Below are positions 1 through 7,507 of a stretch of 11,420 nucleotides of DNA, piece by piece. Both the position numbers and the translations under genes were made by a program. Within the stretch, counting starts at the first letter, position 1. Every line of letters begins with the position of its first letter. The stretch covers positions 8,255 through 19,674 of the forward strand of contig DFES01000077.1 in NCBI GenBank assembly GCA_002369175.1, given 5' to 3'. The notes under the pieces were generated by a model. That model made no database searches, was not told the origin of the DNA, and was given only the letters and a program-made list of their open reading frames with translations. This stretch comes from Selenomonadaceae bacterium UBA3796. Lineage in GTDB: Bacteria; Bacillota; Negativicutes; Selenomonadales; Selenomonadaceae.

Positions 1-19
1 GTTCCCGCTTTTTTATGGA

Positions 20-2104
20 TCAAAGTTCGAAGCCCTCCGTGCTTTCCCGCAGCTTTTCTGCTGCACCGGTGAGCTCCCTAGAGCGTTTTTCCAGACGCTC
101 AATGGCATCTGTCTGGCTCTTCGCCGCTTTGGAAACTCCCTCTGCGGCATCCGCAGACTTGCGGGAGCCCCATTCCACCTGTTCCGCTGCGGCTTTGATG
201 CGTTTTCCGCTGCCATCCAGGGACTGGACGGCAGAGGCTACGCCCTTCAGAATATCATCAATCTGTTCCAACTGCTGTCCCAAGCGGGAAAGTTCCTCAG
301 CCCTCTGGCGGACGCACTTCCTGCCGGATTCCACGGCCTGCTCCGTTTCCTTCACGGCGGCAGCCGCCTGCTGGGCATCCTGCTGCATGGCGCTGATGAC
401 AAGAACGGACTTGCGAGCCGCCTTCGAGGACTGCTCCGAAAGCTGACGCACTTCCTCCGCTACTGCCGTGAACTTGCTCCGCTCCTTGCTGTTTCCTGCC
501 CGGGCGGATTCCACCGCTGCATTGAGCGCCAGAAGATTCAACTGTTCCGCCATTTCCTCGATGGACTTGATGAGTTCTGCTACCTGAAGCGCTTTTTGGT
601 CCAGGACAGATGCAACCTCCGTTGCAGATGCCGTGCGCTTTTGCGCCTCTTCCAGCTTGCCGGCGGCCTCCTGCAGGCCGTCCCGCCCATCCGATGCCGT
701 CCGTCCCAGTTGATGGGTGATTTTCCCGATTCCCCTGACACCCTCGGATGCCCGGCTCAGACTCTCCGCCAATTCTGCAAGCTGGCCTGCCACCTCACCC
801 ACCGTCTGAGTCTGCTGCTCCTCTGCAGCAGTGATTTCCTTCGTCTTTTCCGTTGCTTCCAGGGATGCCTCGCGGCAATGCACGATCTCCTCCGTCAATT
901 GGCGCGAAACTCCGGCAAGCCGCCCTGCTTCCTCCTTGATGCCCTCAAGTCTCCGGCGGAGTCCCCCCGCCATTTCCTGAAAAGCAAAGGAGAGGCGCCC
1001 CACCTCATCGTCCGATTCCGACCATTCGCTCGATTCCTTGAGCCTTCCCGCTCCAATGGCTTCCGCCTTCTCCTCCATAGCCCGGAAAGGAGCCGTAATC
1101 TTCTTTGCCAGCCAGCGGCTTCCAAAGAAGCTCATGACGGCTGCCAGCAAAAGGAACATCAAGAGAGCCATGCGCATATCTCCCACACCGGCCATGACTT
1201 CATCCGCTTCCAAAAGACGGATGTATTTCAGGCCGGTCGTCTCGGAGACATAAATCACTGCATATTTTTCCGAATCATCCAGTTTGATGCGATGAATCCC
1301 TTCCTTTTTTTGCCCCATCAGGGAAATATCCCCCAGATTGGCATCGGCAAGCTTTCGGAAGACCGCATCCGGATGCTTTCCGTCAATGAGAATGGCATCC
1401 TCCCCATCCAGCACCATCCAGCCGTCTTTGCTGTCCGATGCTTCCGGCAGAACCATATTCAGAAGAGCCGACAGATCCAGTTGAAGCCCCAGAACGCCCA
1501 AAGGTTCTTCCTCCAGTGTCCAGACGAGGGAGTAAAAACCGATGACCGGCTTTCCGCCGGCTCCCTGAAAGGGTTTCGAGACAAAGAGAAGACCGCTTTC
1601 CCCCGCTGCCATTCCATCCCGGTACCAGTACAGCTTGCGCGGGTCGAAATTATTCTCCCGTGTCACCGCAGGATACTGCACGTAACCTCCATCCCGCATG
1701 CCATAGGTCACCGCCGCCGTCACTTTTTCGTGTTCCTTGGCGAATCGCTGGAACATCTGGTAAGCCCTTAGCTCGAACCCCCCTTTTGCCTCCGGGTTCA
1801 TCTCCAGAATCCCGTTCTCATTTCCCGTCTGCTCGCTGTATATCGTCAATCCGCTTCCAAGGCGCATCTCCTCATTCTTGGACAGTCGCACGAAGTCTGC
1901 CTTGAGCAGCCGCTCCACGCTCACAAGGGAGGCATCCGCCTGCTGCATCTGCCCAAGCGCCGACCTCCCGGCCTGTTCCAAGGCATCCTGCGAAACCATG
2001 CGGTTCAGGACAATCCCCAGCAGCAAAAGACAGAGCAGGAAGCCCAGGGAAAAACATGCCATGAGCTTCTGCTGTATATTCAATCGGTCAAGCAAATCCA
2101 CCAC
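20..2104 (-). CDS. Methyl-accepting chemotaxis protein with dCache sensor
   Basis: This is a 694-residue transmembrane chemoreceptor. It senses a periplasmic ligand and controls the CheA kinase through CheW. TM1 is about residues 14-34. The extracytoplasmic region, about 36-308, has a dCache signature (FDPRKLYWY at 153-161, then GLLFVSKPF). TM2 is about 311-332. A HAMP domain spans about 333-385, and the rest is a long coiled-coil signalling domain with its hairpin tip near 520-555 (NLLALNAAVESARAG). No C-terminal CheR/CheB tether pentapeptide is seen. The WY/DPR pattern is common in amino-acid-type dCache domains, but the ligand cannot be named. The tip carries an unusual insertion (see findings). 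The start is GTG at 2104 with only a weak GGATGG upstream; a second GTG follows directly and could be used instead. The gene lies 29 bases after the response regulator stop and is probably co-transcribed. No terminator fits in the 19 bases left in the window. Confidence 0.95.
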   Translation of the reverse strand: MVDLLDRLNIQQKLMACFSLGFLLCLLLLGIVLNRMVSQDALEQAGRSALGQMQQADASLVSVERLLKADFVRLSKNEEMRLGSGLTIYSEQTGNENGILEMNPEAKGGFELRAYQMFQRFAKEHEKVTAAVTYGMRDGGYVQYPAVTRENNFDPRKLYWYRDGMAAGESGLLFVSKPFQGAGGKPVIGFYSLVWTLEEEPLGVLGLQLDLSALLNMVLPEASDSKDGWMVLDGEDAILIDGKHPDAVFRKLADANLGDISLMGQKKEGIHRIKLDDSEKYAVIYVSETTGLKYIRLLEADEVMAGVGDMRMALLMFLLLAAVMSFFGSRWLAKKITAPFRAMEEKAEAIGAGRLKESSEWSESDDEVGRLSFAFQEMAGGLRRRLEGIKEEAGRLAGVSRQLTEEIVHCREASLEATEKTKEITAAEEQQTQTVGEVAGQLAELAESLSRASEGVRGIGKITHQLGRTASDGRDGLQEAAGKLEEAQKRTASATEVASVLDQKALQVAELIKSIEEMAEQLNLLALNAAVESARAGNSKERSKFTAVAEEVRQLSEQSSKAARKSVLVISAMQQDAQQAAAAVKETEQAVESGRKCVRQRAEELSRLGQQLEQIDDILKGVASAVQSLDGSGKRIKAAAEQVEWGSRKSADAAEGVSKAAKSQTDAIERLEKRSRELTGAAEKLRESTEGFEL

Positions 2105-2133
2105 AATACCATCCGTCCATTTCTCTATATAAT

Positions 2134-3192
2134 CTATTCACCATCTTCAATTACGGCCCGCATGCGGAAATCCACATCTTCATCGATCATGCCAAGCATG
2201 ATCTCCGCAAACTTGGGATCAAACTGCGTTCCGCTCCCCCGCGCAATCTCGCGGCGCACCCTTTCCTGTGGCATGATATCGCGATAGCTGCGGCGGGAGG
2301 TCATGGCATCGTAGGCATCGGCAACGGCAATCATCCTGGCCTCCTGGCATATCTCAAGCCCTTTGAGTCCGTCGGGATAGCCGCTTCCATCCCAGCGCTC
2401 ATGGTGGGAACGGGCGCCCACAGCAAGCTTCGGAAATTCCACGATGTTCCGCAGAATTGCAGAGCCTATGGTGGTATGGGACTTGATGGTCTCATACTCC
2501 TCTTCCGTAAGCCGGGAAGGCTTGTTGATGATGGCACTCGGCACACCGATTTTCCCGATATCATGAAGGAGCCCTATGCAGTAGATCTCCCTCTGTTTCT
2601 CCAGCGATTCCCCCGCTCTCTGGGCGATCTGGCGGACATAGTCCGCCACTCGCTTGGAATGCCCCTGGGTATATTTGTCCTTCGCATCAATGGTCTTGGC
2701 AAGTGCCAGAATGGTCTGGTCGAAAAGGCGCTCGCTGGCCAGCAGCCTCGCATCCGCCAGGCGCATCTGGCTGGCTGCTTCCCGCCGCAGATTCTTCTTG
2801 AGGTATTCGCTCTGCAAAACACGCCAGACACGCTCCTGCAGTGCCATAGGAACAAAGGGCTTGCGGACGAAATCCACAGCACCGGCCTGAAACACCTCTG
2901 TTTCAATCTCAATATCAACCTCTGCCGTCAGGATGATGACAGGGGTATTCTTCATTTCCATCCGGCGCTTCATGCATTTCATAACCTCAATGCCATTCAT
3001 CTCCGGCATATTGTAATCCAGCAGAACCAAATCCACACTGTAATGGGCCAGATATTCAAGAGCGTCATTCCCATTGGACTGCCCTACAATCTCGATCTCT
3101 TCTCCCAAAACCCCCTCGATTAGGCTCAGGTTCACCGGATCATCATCCACTGCCAAGATGATCGGCTTCACACTCCCGCATCCGAAATCCAT
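2134..3192 (-). CDS. Response regulator with HD-GYP domain (probable c-di-GMP phosphodiesterase)
   Basis: This is a 352-residue cytoplasmic two-domain regulator of the RpfG type. The N-terminal REC domain (about 10-125) has the acidic cluster D16-D18, phospho-acceptor D59 in LLDYNMP, T89 and K111 in RKPF. The HD-GYP domain (about 155-345) has H178, the H210-D211 pair in LLHDIGKIG, H239, H263-H264, the GYP motif at 271-273 and D292 in VADAYDAMTSRR. All expected metal and signature residues are present, so it should hydrolyse cyclic-di-GMP when phosphorylated; that activity is inferred from the family. The frame stays open upstream to an ATG at 3240. I chose ATG 3192 because AGAGGTG (3198-3204) sits 5 bases ahead of it, and because the predicted transcript starts near 3234, downstream of the longer start. 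No histidine kinase is adjacent, so the phosphodonor is unknown. It is followed by, and probably co-transcribed with, the chemoreceptor gene. Confidence 0.94.
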   Translation of the reverse strand: MDFGCGSVKPIILAVDDDPVNLSLIEGVLGEEIEIVGQSNGNDALEYLAHYSVDLVLLDYNMPEMNGIEVMKCMKRRMEMKNTPVIILTAEVDIEIETEVFQAGAVDFVRKPFVPMALQERVWRVLQSEYLKKNLRREAASQMRLADARLLASERLFDQTILALAKTIDAKDKYTQGHSKRVADYVRQIAQRAGESLEKQREIYCIGLLHDIGKIGVPSAIINKPSRLTEEEYETIKSHTTIGSAILRNIVEFPKLAVGARSHHERWDGSGYPDGLKGLEICQEARMIAVADAYDAMTSRRSYRDIMPQERVRREIARGSGTQFDPKFAEIMLGMIDEDVDFRMRAVIEDGE

Positions 3193-3197
3193 ACAAA

Positions 3198-3204
3198 CAC
3201 CTCT
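3198..3204 (-). promoter_or_regulatory. Ribosome binding site that sets the response regulator start
   Basis: Reading on the minus strand, AGAGGTG lies 5 bases before ATG 3192. The alternative ATG at 3240 has no purine-rich site ahead of it. Confidence 0.75.
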
Positions 3205-3240
3205 ATTTCCTACCGTATTCCATTTGAAAGCTATATACAT

Positions 3241-3269
3241 ATTTTAGAGAAAATAAGGTTGGATTTCAA
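3241..3269 (-). promoter_or_regulatory. Sigma-70-type promoter for the HD-GYP/MCP unit
   Basis: On the minus strand, the -35 TTGAAA (3264-3269) and -10 TAAAAT (3241-3246) are 17 bases apart. Each hexamer matches consensus at 5 of 6 positions. The predicted start is near 3234, giving a leader of about 40 bases to ATG 3192. Confidence 0.7.
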
Positions 3270-3320
3270 TAGGGTATGGTGAGAAAATTCTTTCAGTGGG
3301 GGACATCTTCTGCCTCGTTA

Positions 3321-3349
3321 TAGAAAAAAAAAGCGTTTCATGGTAAAAT
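3321..3349 (+). promoter_or_regulatory. Probable promoter of the beta-N-acetylhexosaminidase gene
   Basis: An extended -10 (TG at 3341-3342, then TAAAAT at 3344-3349) lies 17 bases after a weak -35 TAGAAA (3321-3326, 4 of 6 matches). Transcription would start near 3356, about 32 bases before the ATG. The region is A-rich, so a chance match is possible. Confidence 0.45.
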
Positions 3350-3387
3350 AAGAAAGAAACATCATTCTTACAAGAAAGGATTCCACC

Positions 3388-4521
3388 ATGAAACGCATCT
3401 TCTCTTCCACGCTTTGCCTTATGGTCTGCCTTCTCCTGTTTCCGGTACTCTCAGGCTGCAGCCCCCAGACCGGGGAGAAACCTTCCGCCCCGGGAATAAC
3501 CGCTGCATCCACTCTCGATGAAAAAGTGGATGCCATGGTCGCTTCCATGACCCTCAAGGAAAAAATCGGTCAAATGGTCATGATCGGCATTCACGGAACC
3601 GATGTAACGGAAGACAGTCTCTTCATGCTCCACCAGTACCATATTGGCGGCATCATCCTCTTTGACCGCAATATGGAGTCCCAGGAGCAAGTGAAGCTCC
3701 TGAATGCTCATTTGCAGGAAAAAGCGGAGGAAAAGCTTCCCCTCTTCATCGGAGTGGATGAGGAAGGCGGTATGGTCGCCCGCATGAAGGATCAACTGCC
3801 CCCTCCCCCCTCCGCCCAGGAAATCGGCGATACGGGAGATCCCGAAAATGCCAGGGAATGGGCAGAAAAGACAGCGGCCGCGCTCAAGGGCATCGGCTTC
3901 AACCTGAACTTCGCACCTGTGGCTGACGTGGGAATGGAAAGAGGACGCTCCTTTAGCGAGGATCCCTATGTCGTTGCTGACTTCGTGCAGGCAGCGGGAA
4001 GCGGATATGAGCGGGAACATATCATTTACTGTCTCAAGCATTTCCCCGGACTCGGCCAAAGCCAGACAGACACCCACAAGGACACCTCCGTCGTTTCGGT
4101 CTCCCTGCCGGAACTGCGGCAGAGAGATCTCCTCCCCTTCCGCAGGATGATCGCGGAAAGGAATCCTGCCGACTATTTCATCATGGTTTCCCACGCCATC
4201 TATCCCGCCCTGGAGGATGTGCCTGCCAGCATCTCCCCCGTCATCCAGACCGATCTTCTGCGCAAGGAGCTCAAGTATGACGGTGTAATCATCACCGATG
4301 ATATCGCCATGGGGGCCGTCGCAAACTACTACACCCCCACGGAACTTGCCTTAAAGGCCGTGGAAGCGGGAACGGACATCATCCTGAGCTGCCATGAGTA
4401 CCAGACAGGAACAGAAGTCTACCTCCATCTCCTGGATGCCGCAGAGAAAAAGAAACTCAGCGAAGAACGCATCAACGAATCCGTAAAACGCATCCTGCGC
4501 GTGAAACTCGCACATTTCTAA
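3388..4521 (+). CDS. nagZ: NagZ-like beta-N-acetylhexosaminidase lipoprotein (GH3)
   Basis: This is a 377-residue glycoside hydrolase family 3 enzyme. It is predicted to remove N-acetylglucosamine from peptidoglycan fragments. The N-terminus is a lipoprotein signal: basic MKR, a hydrophobic stretch, then the lipobox LSGC with C24 as the lipidated residue, followed by a Pro/Ser/Gly-rich linker. The catalytic barrel runs from about residue 45 to the end. The NagZ hallmark KHFPGLGQSQTDTH (217-230) gives the D228/H230 acid-base pair. D304 in VIITDDIAMGA is the likely nucleophile, and VDEEGG (123-128) is the usual family motif. Only the single barrel domain is present, unlike longer two-domain Bacillus NagZ proteins. 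The ATG is preceded by AAAGGA (3375-3380) with a 7-base spacer. The gene stands alone, divergent from the HD-GYP unit and closed by its own terminator. Exact substrate preference is not shown by the sequence. Confidence 0.92.
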   Translation: MKRIFSSTLCLMVCLLLFPVLSGCSPQTGEKPSAPGITAASTLDEKVDAMVASMTLKEKIGQMVMIGIHGTDVTEDSLFMLHQYHIGGIILFDRNMESQEQVKLLNAHLQEKAEEKLPLFIGVDEEGGMVARMKDQLPPPPSAQEIGDTGDPENAREWAEKTAAALKGIGFNLNFAPVADVGMERGRSFSEDPYVVADFVQAAGSGYEREHIIYCLKHFPGLGQSQTDTHKDTSVVSVSLPELRQRDLLPFRRMIAERNPADYFIMVSHAIYPALEDVPASISPVIQTDLLRKELKYDGVIITDDIAMGAVANYYTPTELALKAVEAGTDIILSCHEYQTGTEVYLHLLDAAEKKKLSEERINESVKRILRVKLAHF

Positions 4522-4527
4522 AAAAAG

Positions 4528-4558
4528 ACCGCAAACCCAATGGGTTTGCGGTTTTTTT
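4528..4558. terminator. Bidirectional rho-independent terminator between nagZ and the trk operon
   Basis: A perfect 11-bp stem (4528-4538 with 4542-4552, loop AAT) is followed by seven Ts on the plus strand (4552-4558) and six Ts when read on the minus strand (4521-4526 are As). It lies between the stops of two converging genes and can serve both. Confidence 0.9.
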
Positions 4559-4567
4559 CTGCTGCCT

Positions 4568-6034
4568 TCACCATCCCTTCCTCCTGCTCCAGAATTCCGG
4601 TGTGAAGAGGGCAATGACCGTGAAGATTTCCAGCCTCCCAAGGAACATGACAAGACAGGCGAAGGCCTTGCTGACAGGGGGAAGCAGGGCATATGTGCTG
4701 AGGGCGCCTTCCAGGCCGAACCCCGGGCCTATGCTGCCAAGGGTGGATACCGCCATGCTCACAGCCTCCATCAAGGGAATGCCGTCGAGAAGCATAACCA
4801 CCGCAAAAAGAATCTCCACCATCATATAGGCGAAGAAAAAACGGGCAACGGAAATGAGCACCTCATCGGGAATCACCCGCCCGTTCATTTTCGCACGATA
4901 GACGATCTGAGGATGGATTTTCTGCCAGACAACGGACTGGATCAGCTTCACCAGAAGCACCATGCGGGAAATCTTGAGCCCCCCCGAGGTGGAGCCTGCG
5001 CACCCTCCCATGAACATCAGAAGAAGCAGGATGCCCTTGGAAAAGCCGGGCCAGGCATCGAAGTCATAGGTGACAAAAGCTGTCGTGGAGGATATGGAAG
5101 CGACATGAAAGGCCGTATAGCGGAGTCCTTCCAGAATGCCCATGCCCATCTCCACCCAGAGATCCACCACGATGAGCATCGTCGCCACTGCCAGGAGCAT
5201 GAGGTACGTGCGAAACTCCGTATTCTGCCAGATAACCTGGCTTCCTTTCCGCCATGCCACAACATACATTGCAAAACTTCCGCTGGATATCACCATGAAG
5301 AATATCATGCAAATCTCCAGCGCCGGATTATCATATACCGCAATACCATCGTTATAGATGGAAAAACCTCCTGTGGCCACCGTGCTCAGTGCATGGTTCA
5401 GCGCACTGAACCAGCTCATGCCGCACAGCATATAGACCAGCGCGCACAGGGAAGTGATGGCGACATAGATGAGAAAGAGGGCTTTGGCATTGTCGCGAAT
5501 CTTCGGCAGCTGCCGATCCTTTGTGGGACCGGAGCTTTCTGCACGGAACATGTACATTGCGCCCCTGCCCATCTGCGGCAGGATGGCCATAAAAATGACG
5601 ATGATGCCGAGACCGCCGATCCACGCCGTCAAGCTGCGCCAAAGCAAAATGCTGCGGGGCAGTATCTCCAAGTCTTCGATCACCGTCGCGCCTGTGCCTG
5701 AAAATCCCGACACTGACTCCACAAAGCAGTCCAACGGCGTCATATAGCCGCTGAAAAGGTAGGGAAGCATCCCAAGAACGGACATCATGAGCCAGCCAAG
5801 CCCCGTGATGGCGATCCCTTCCCTCACGTTAAGAACTGTGGTCTCAGGGTTGAACTTCCTGCCCCGCAGCCTGAACTCGTAGGAAATAATGAGACATATG
5901 AGCATGACCAGCAAAAAATCCGCGCTGCCCACAGGCTCCCGGTAATAAACCGCCAGGAAAAGAGGAGCTGCGAGCGCCGCCCCTGCCGTCAGGGACATGG
6001 TGCTCAAAACAGCGGCAATCAGATTGAAATTCAC
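4568..6034 (-). CDS. trkH: TrkH-family potassium uptake subunit, copy 1 (promoter-distal)
   Basis: This is a 488-residue polytopic membrane protein of the Trk/Ktr/HKT superfamily, which carries K+ across the inner membrane under control of TrkA. Four pore-loop repeats can be read: SGTGAT (112-117), TVATGGF (218-224), SSTTAFV (315-321) and SIGPGFG (434-440). The gate-loop motif GGCAGSTSGGLK is at 343-354 and the family C-terminal GRLEIF is at 466-471. Loop 3 has A319 where the family normally has the filter glycine; the codon is GCT. The start is GTG at 6034, with AGGAGGT (6040-6046) 5 bases ahead. That site overlaps the end of the upstream trkH, whose stop is 10 bases from this start, so translation is likely coupled. 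It is the last gene of trkA-trkH-trkH and is followed by the bidirectional terminator. KtrB-type function is possible; the adjacent two-RCK TrkA favours Trk. Confidence 0.93.
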   Translation of the reverse strand: MNFNLIAAVLSTMSLTAGAALAAPLFLAVYYREPVGSADFLLVMLICLIISYEFRLRGRKFNPETTVLNVREGIAITGLGWLMMSVLGMLPYLFSGYMTPLDCFVESVSGFSGTGATVIEDLEILPRSILLWRSLTAWIGGLGIIVIFMAILPQMGRGAMYMFRAESSGPTKDRQLPKIRDNAKALFLIYVAITSLCALVYMLCGMSWFSALNHALSTVATGGFSIYNDGIAVYDNPALEICMIFFMVISSGSFAMYVVAWRKGSQVIWQNTEFRTYLMLLAVATMLIVVDLWVEMGMGILEGLRYTAFHVASISSTTAFVTYDFDAWPGFSKGILLLLMFMGGCAGSTSGGLKISRMVLLVKLIQSVVWQKIHPQIVYRAKMNGRVIPDEVLISVARFFFAYMMVEILFAVVMLLDGIPLMEAVSMAVSTLGSIGPGFGLEGALSTYALLPPVSKAFACLVMFLGRLEIFTVIALFTPEFWSRRKGW

Positions 6035-6044
6035 GCCGCACCTC

Positions 6045-7490
6045 CTACCATCTCTTGCGAATTTCGCCGAAAGAAAGCTGTATCAGCAACAAAACGGCGA
6101 AAATTTCCATGCGGGCAAACACCATGAACAGACATCCCATTACCTTTATGATATCGGGCATTTCCGTAAAGGAGGTTTTTCCTGCCAAGCCCAGGGATGT
6201 GCCCAGGCTCGTAAATCCGGCAATGGCCATGCCGACGGCCTCCGACATGGAAATGCCGGAAAGGCACAGCACGAGGACAAAGAGGAAAAAGGCCGCCACA
6301 TAGAGGAAAAAGAAGCTCAGAATACGCTCCACAATTTTCTGGGACACGGAATTCTGTCCCACAATCACATGCGCGACCATATGGGGATGCAGCGTCCTCC
6401 GCACCTCAAGCCCCATGAGTTTGAACAAAACGACGAAGCGAATGACCTTGATCCCCCCTGTGGGAGAACCCATGCAGCCCCCCACAAAAGCCAGAAGGAA
6501 CAGAAAGAAAAGCGTCGTATCGGGCCACTGTCCGACCTGCGAGGTGGCAAAGCCGGTGGTGCTGGCGAAGGACAGAACATGGAAAAAGGAATGGAGCAAA
6601 CTGGAAAAAAAGTCATAGATGCCATGGTACCAAAGATTCCACGTCATAAAACCGCCAAAGAAAAGCACCATCGCCAAAAAGATCCTGATCTCGTAATTCC
6701 CGTAATAATCGCGAAAATCCCTGCGCCGGAAGGTCCGCCAATACCTCAGGATATTTCCGCATACCAGAAGCATCGTAAAAGCCGCTGCGCATTCCGGCAA
6801 GGGATTTCCATCCACGCCGAACCAGTCGAACGCATCCTTCCCTCCCGTAGTGGAAACCGTCAGCATGGATGCCATCAATGCTTCCATGAGGGGCAGTCCC
6901 GCCAGCACATAGAGCAGCCAGGAAAAAAGCGTGAGGCCGCTGTAGACGCCAATCATCTGCAGGGACGTGTGCTCCATTGGCTTCAGCATGGAGCTGAACG
7001 ACATGCCCCGCCGAAAAGCCAGTGTCAACCCGAAACATCCGTTGACATGGGGAAGAATCGTCACGAGCATCACGAGAAAGGCCATCCCCCCAAGCCAGGC
7101 GAGGACACTCCGCCAAAGCCACATGGAAAAAGGCGCGTCCACCGGCAGAAGCGTGACTCCCGTAGTAGTCAGAGCCGAAACCGCCTCAAAAATCGCCGCC
7201 ATTAAGCTCAGCTGCCCCGAGCCCAGAAAGGGAAGCATGCCGAAAAAAGCGAGCCACCACCAAAAGAGGAGCAGGAACTGAACGCCATCCTTGATGGAAA
7301 GGTGTCTCTTGTTCACCTTCCCCTCAACGTGGAGAGCTGCTGTGGAAGCCGCCATAAGCAAGAAAACGAACAAAAACACCATTCCATCCGGGCTGCCCTC
7401 ATAGAAGCAATACGCCAGGGGAAGCAGGAGAGAAGCCATCATGACAAGGGATGCTTTCCCCAAAAGGTACATCATCAATGTTTGATTCAT
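6045..7490 (-). CDS. trkH: TrkH-family potassium uptake subunit, copy 2 (promoter-proximal)
   Basis: This 481-residue polytopic protein is a paralogue of the next gene, not a recent duplicate; identity is mostly confined to motifs. Its pore loops read LTTTGVT (107-113), TVSTTGG (211-217), STTGFAT (310-316) and SLGTSLGL (428-435). The gate motif is GGCMGSPTGGIK (337-348), and the C-terminal motif is ARMEIF instead of GRLEIF. Loop 3 keeps the canonical glycine. Loop 4 has TS where copy 1 and typical family members have PG. I chose ATG 7490, with a weak GGGG site upstream. A GTG at 7511 overlapping the trkA stop (GTGA) is a good alternative and would add seven residues. The frame stays open further upstream, but that stretch lies inside trkA. 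It acts with TrkA and possibly with the other TrkH in a mixed channel (inference). Confidence 0.92.
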   Translation of the reverse strand: MNQTLMMYLLGKASLVMMASLLLPLAYCFYEGSPDGMVFLFVFLLMAASTAALHVEGKVNKRHLSIKDGVQFLLLFWWWLAFFGMLPFLGSGQLSLMAAIFEAVSALTTTGVTLLPVDAPFSMWLWRSVLAWLGGMAFLVMLVTILPHVNGCFGLTLAFRRGMSFSSMLKPMEHTSLQMIGVYSGLTLFSWLLYVLAGLPLMEALMASMLTVSTTGGKDAFDWFGVDGNPLPECAAAFTMLLVCGNILRYWRTFRRRDFRDYYGNYEIRIFLAMVLFFGGFMTWNLWYHGIYDFFSSLLHSFFHVLSFASTTGFATSQVGQWPDTTLFFLFLLAFVGGCMGSPTGGIKVIRFVVLFKLMGLEVRRTLHPHMVAHVIVGQNSVSQKIVERILSFFFLYVAAFFLFVLVLCLSGISMSEAVGMAIAGFTSLGTSLGLAGKTSFTEMPDIIKVMGCLFMVFARMEIFAVLLLIQLSFGEIRKRW

Positions 7491-7507
7491 TCTTATGACC
7501 CCGCGTC

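Noticed and set aside
596..1771. Long plus-strand open frame of 391 codons opposite the chemoreceptor
   Set aside because: It is antisense to a motif-rich gene, has no ribosome binding site or recognisable domain, and its composition is what a GC-biased gene throws off in the opposite frame.
3451..4194. Minus-strand open frame of 247 codons inside the beta-N-acetylhexosaminidase gene
   Set aside because: The plus-strand frame carries the catalytic motifs of GH3; this frame has none.
5997..7205. Plus-strand open frame of 402 codons opposite trkH copy 2
   Set aside because: The product is rich in His, Gln, Lys and Pro with no domain, while the minus strand encodes a full TrkH. It is a shadow frame.
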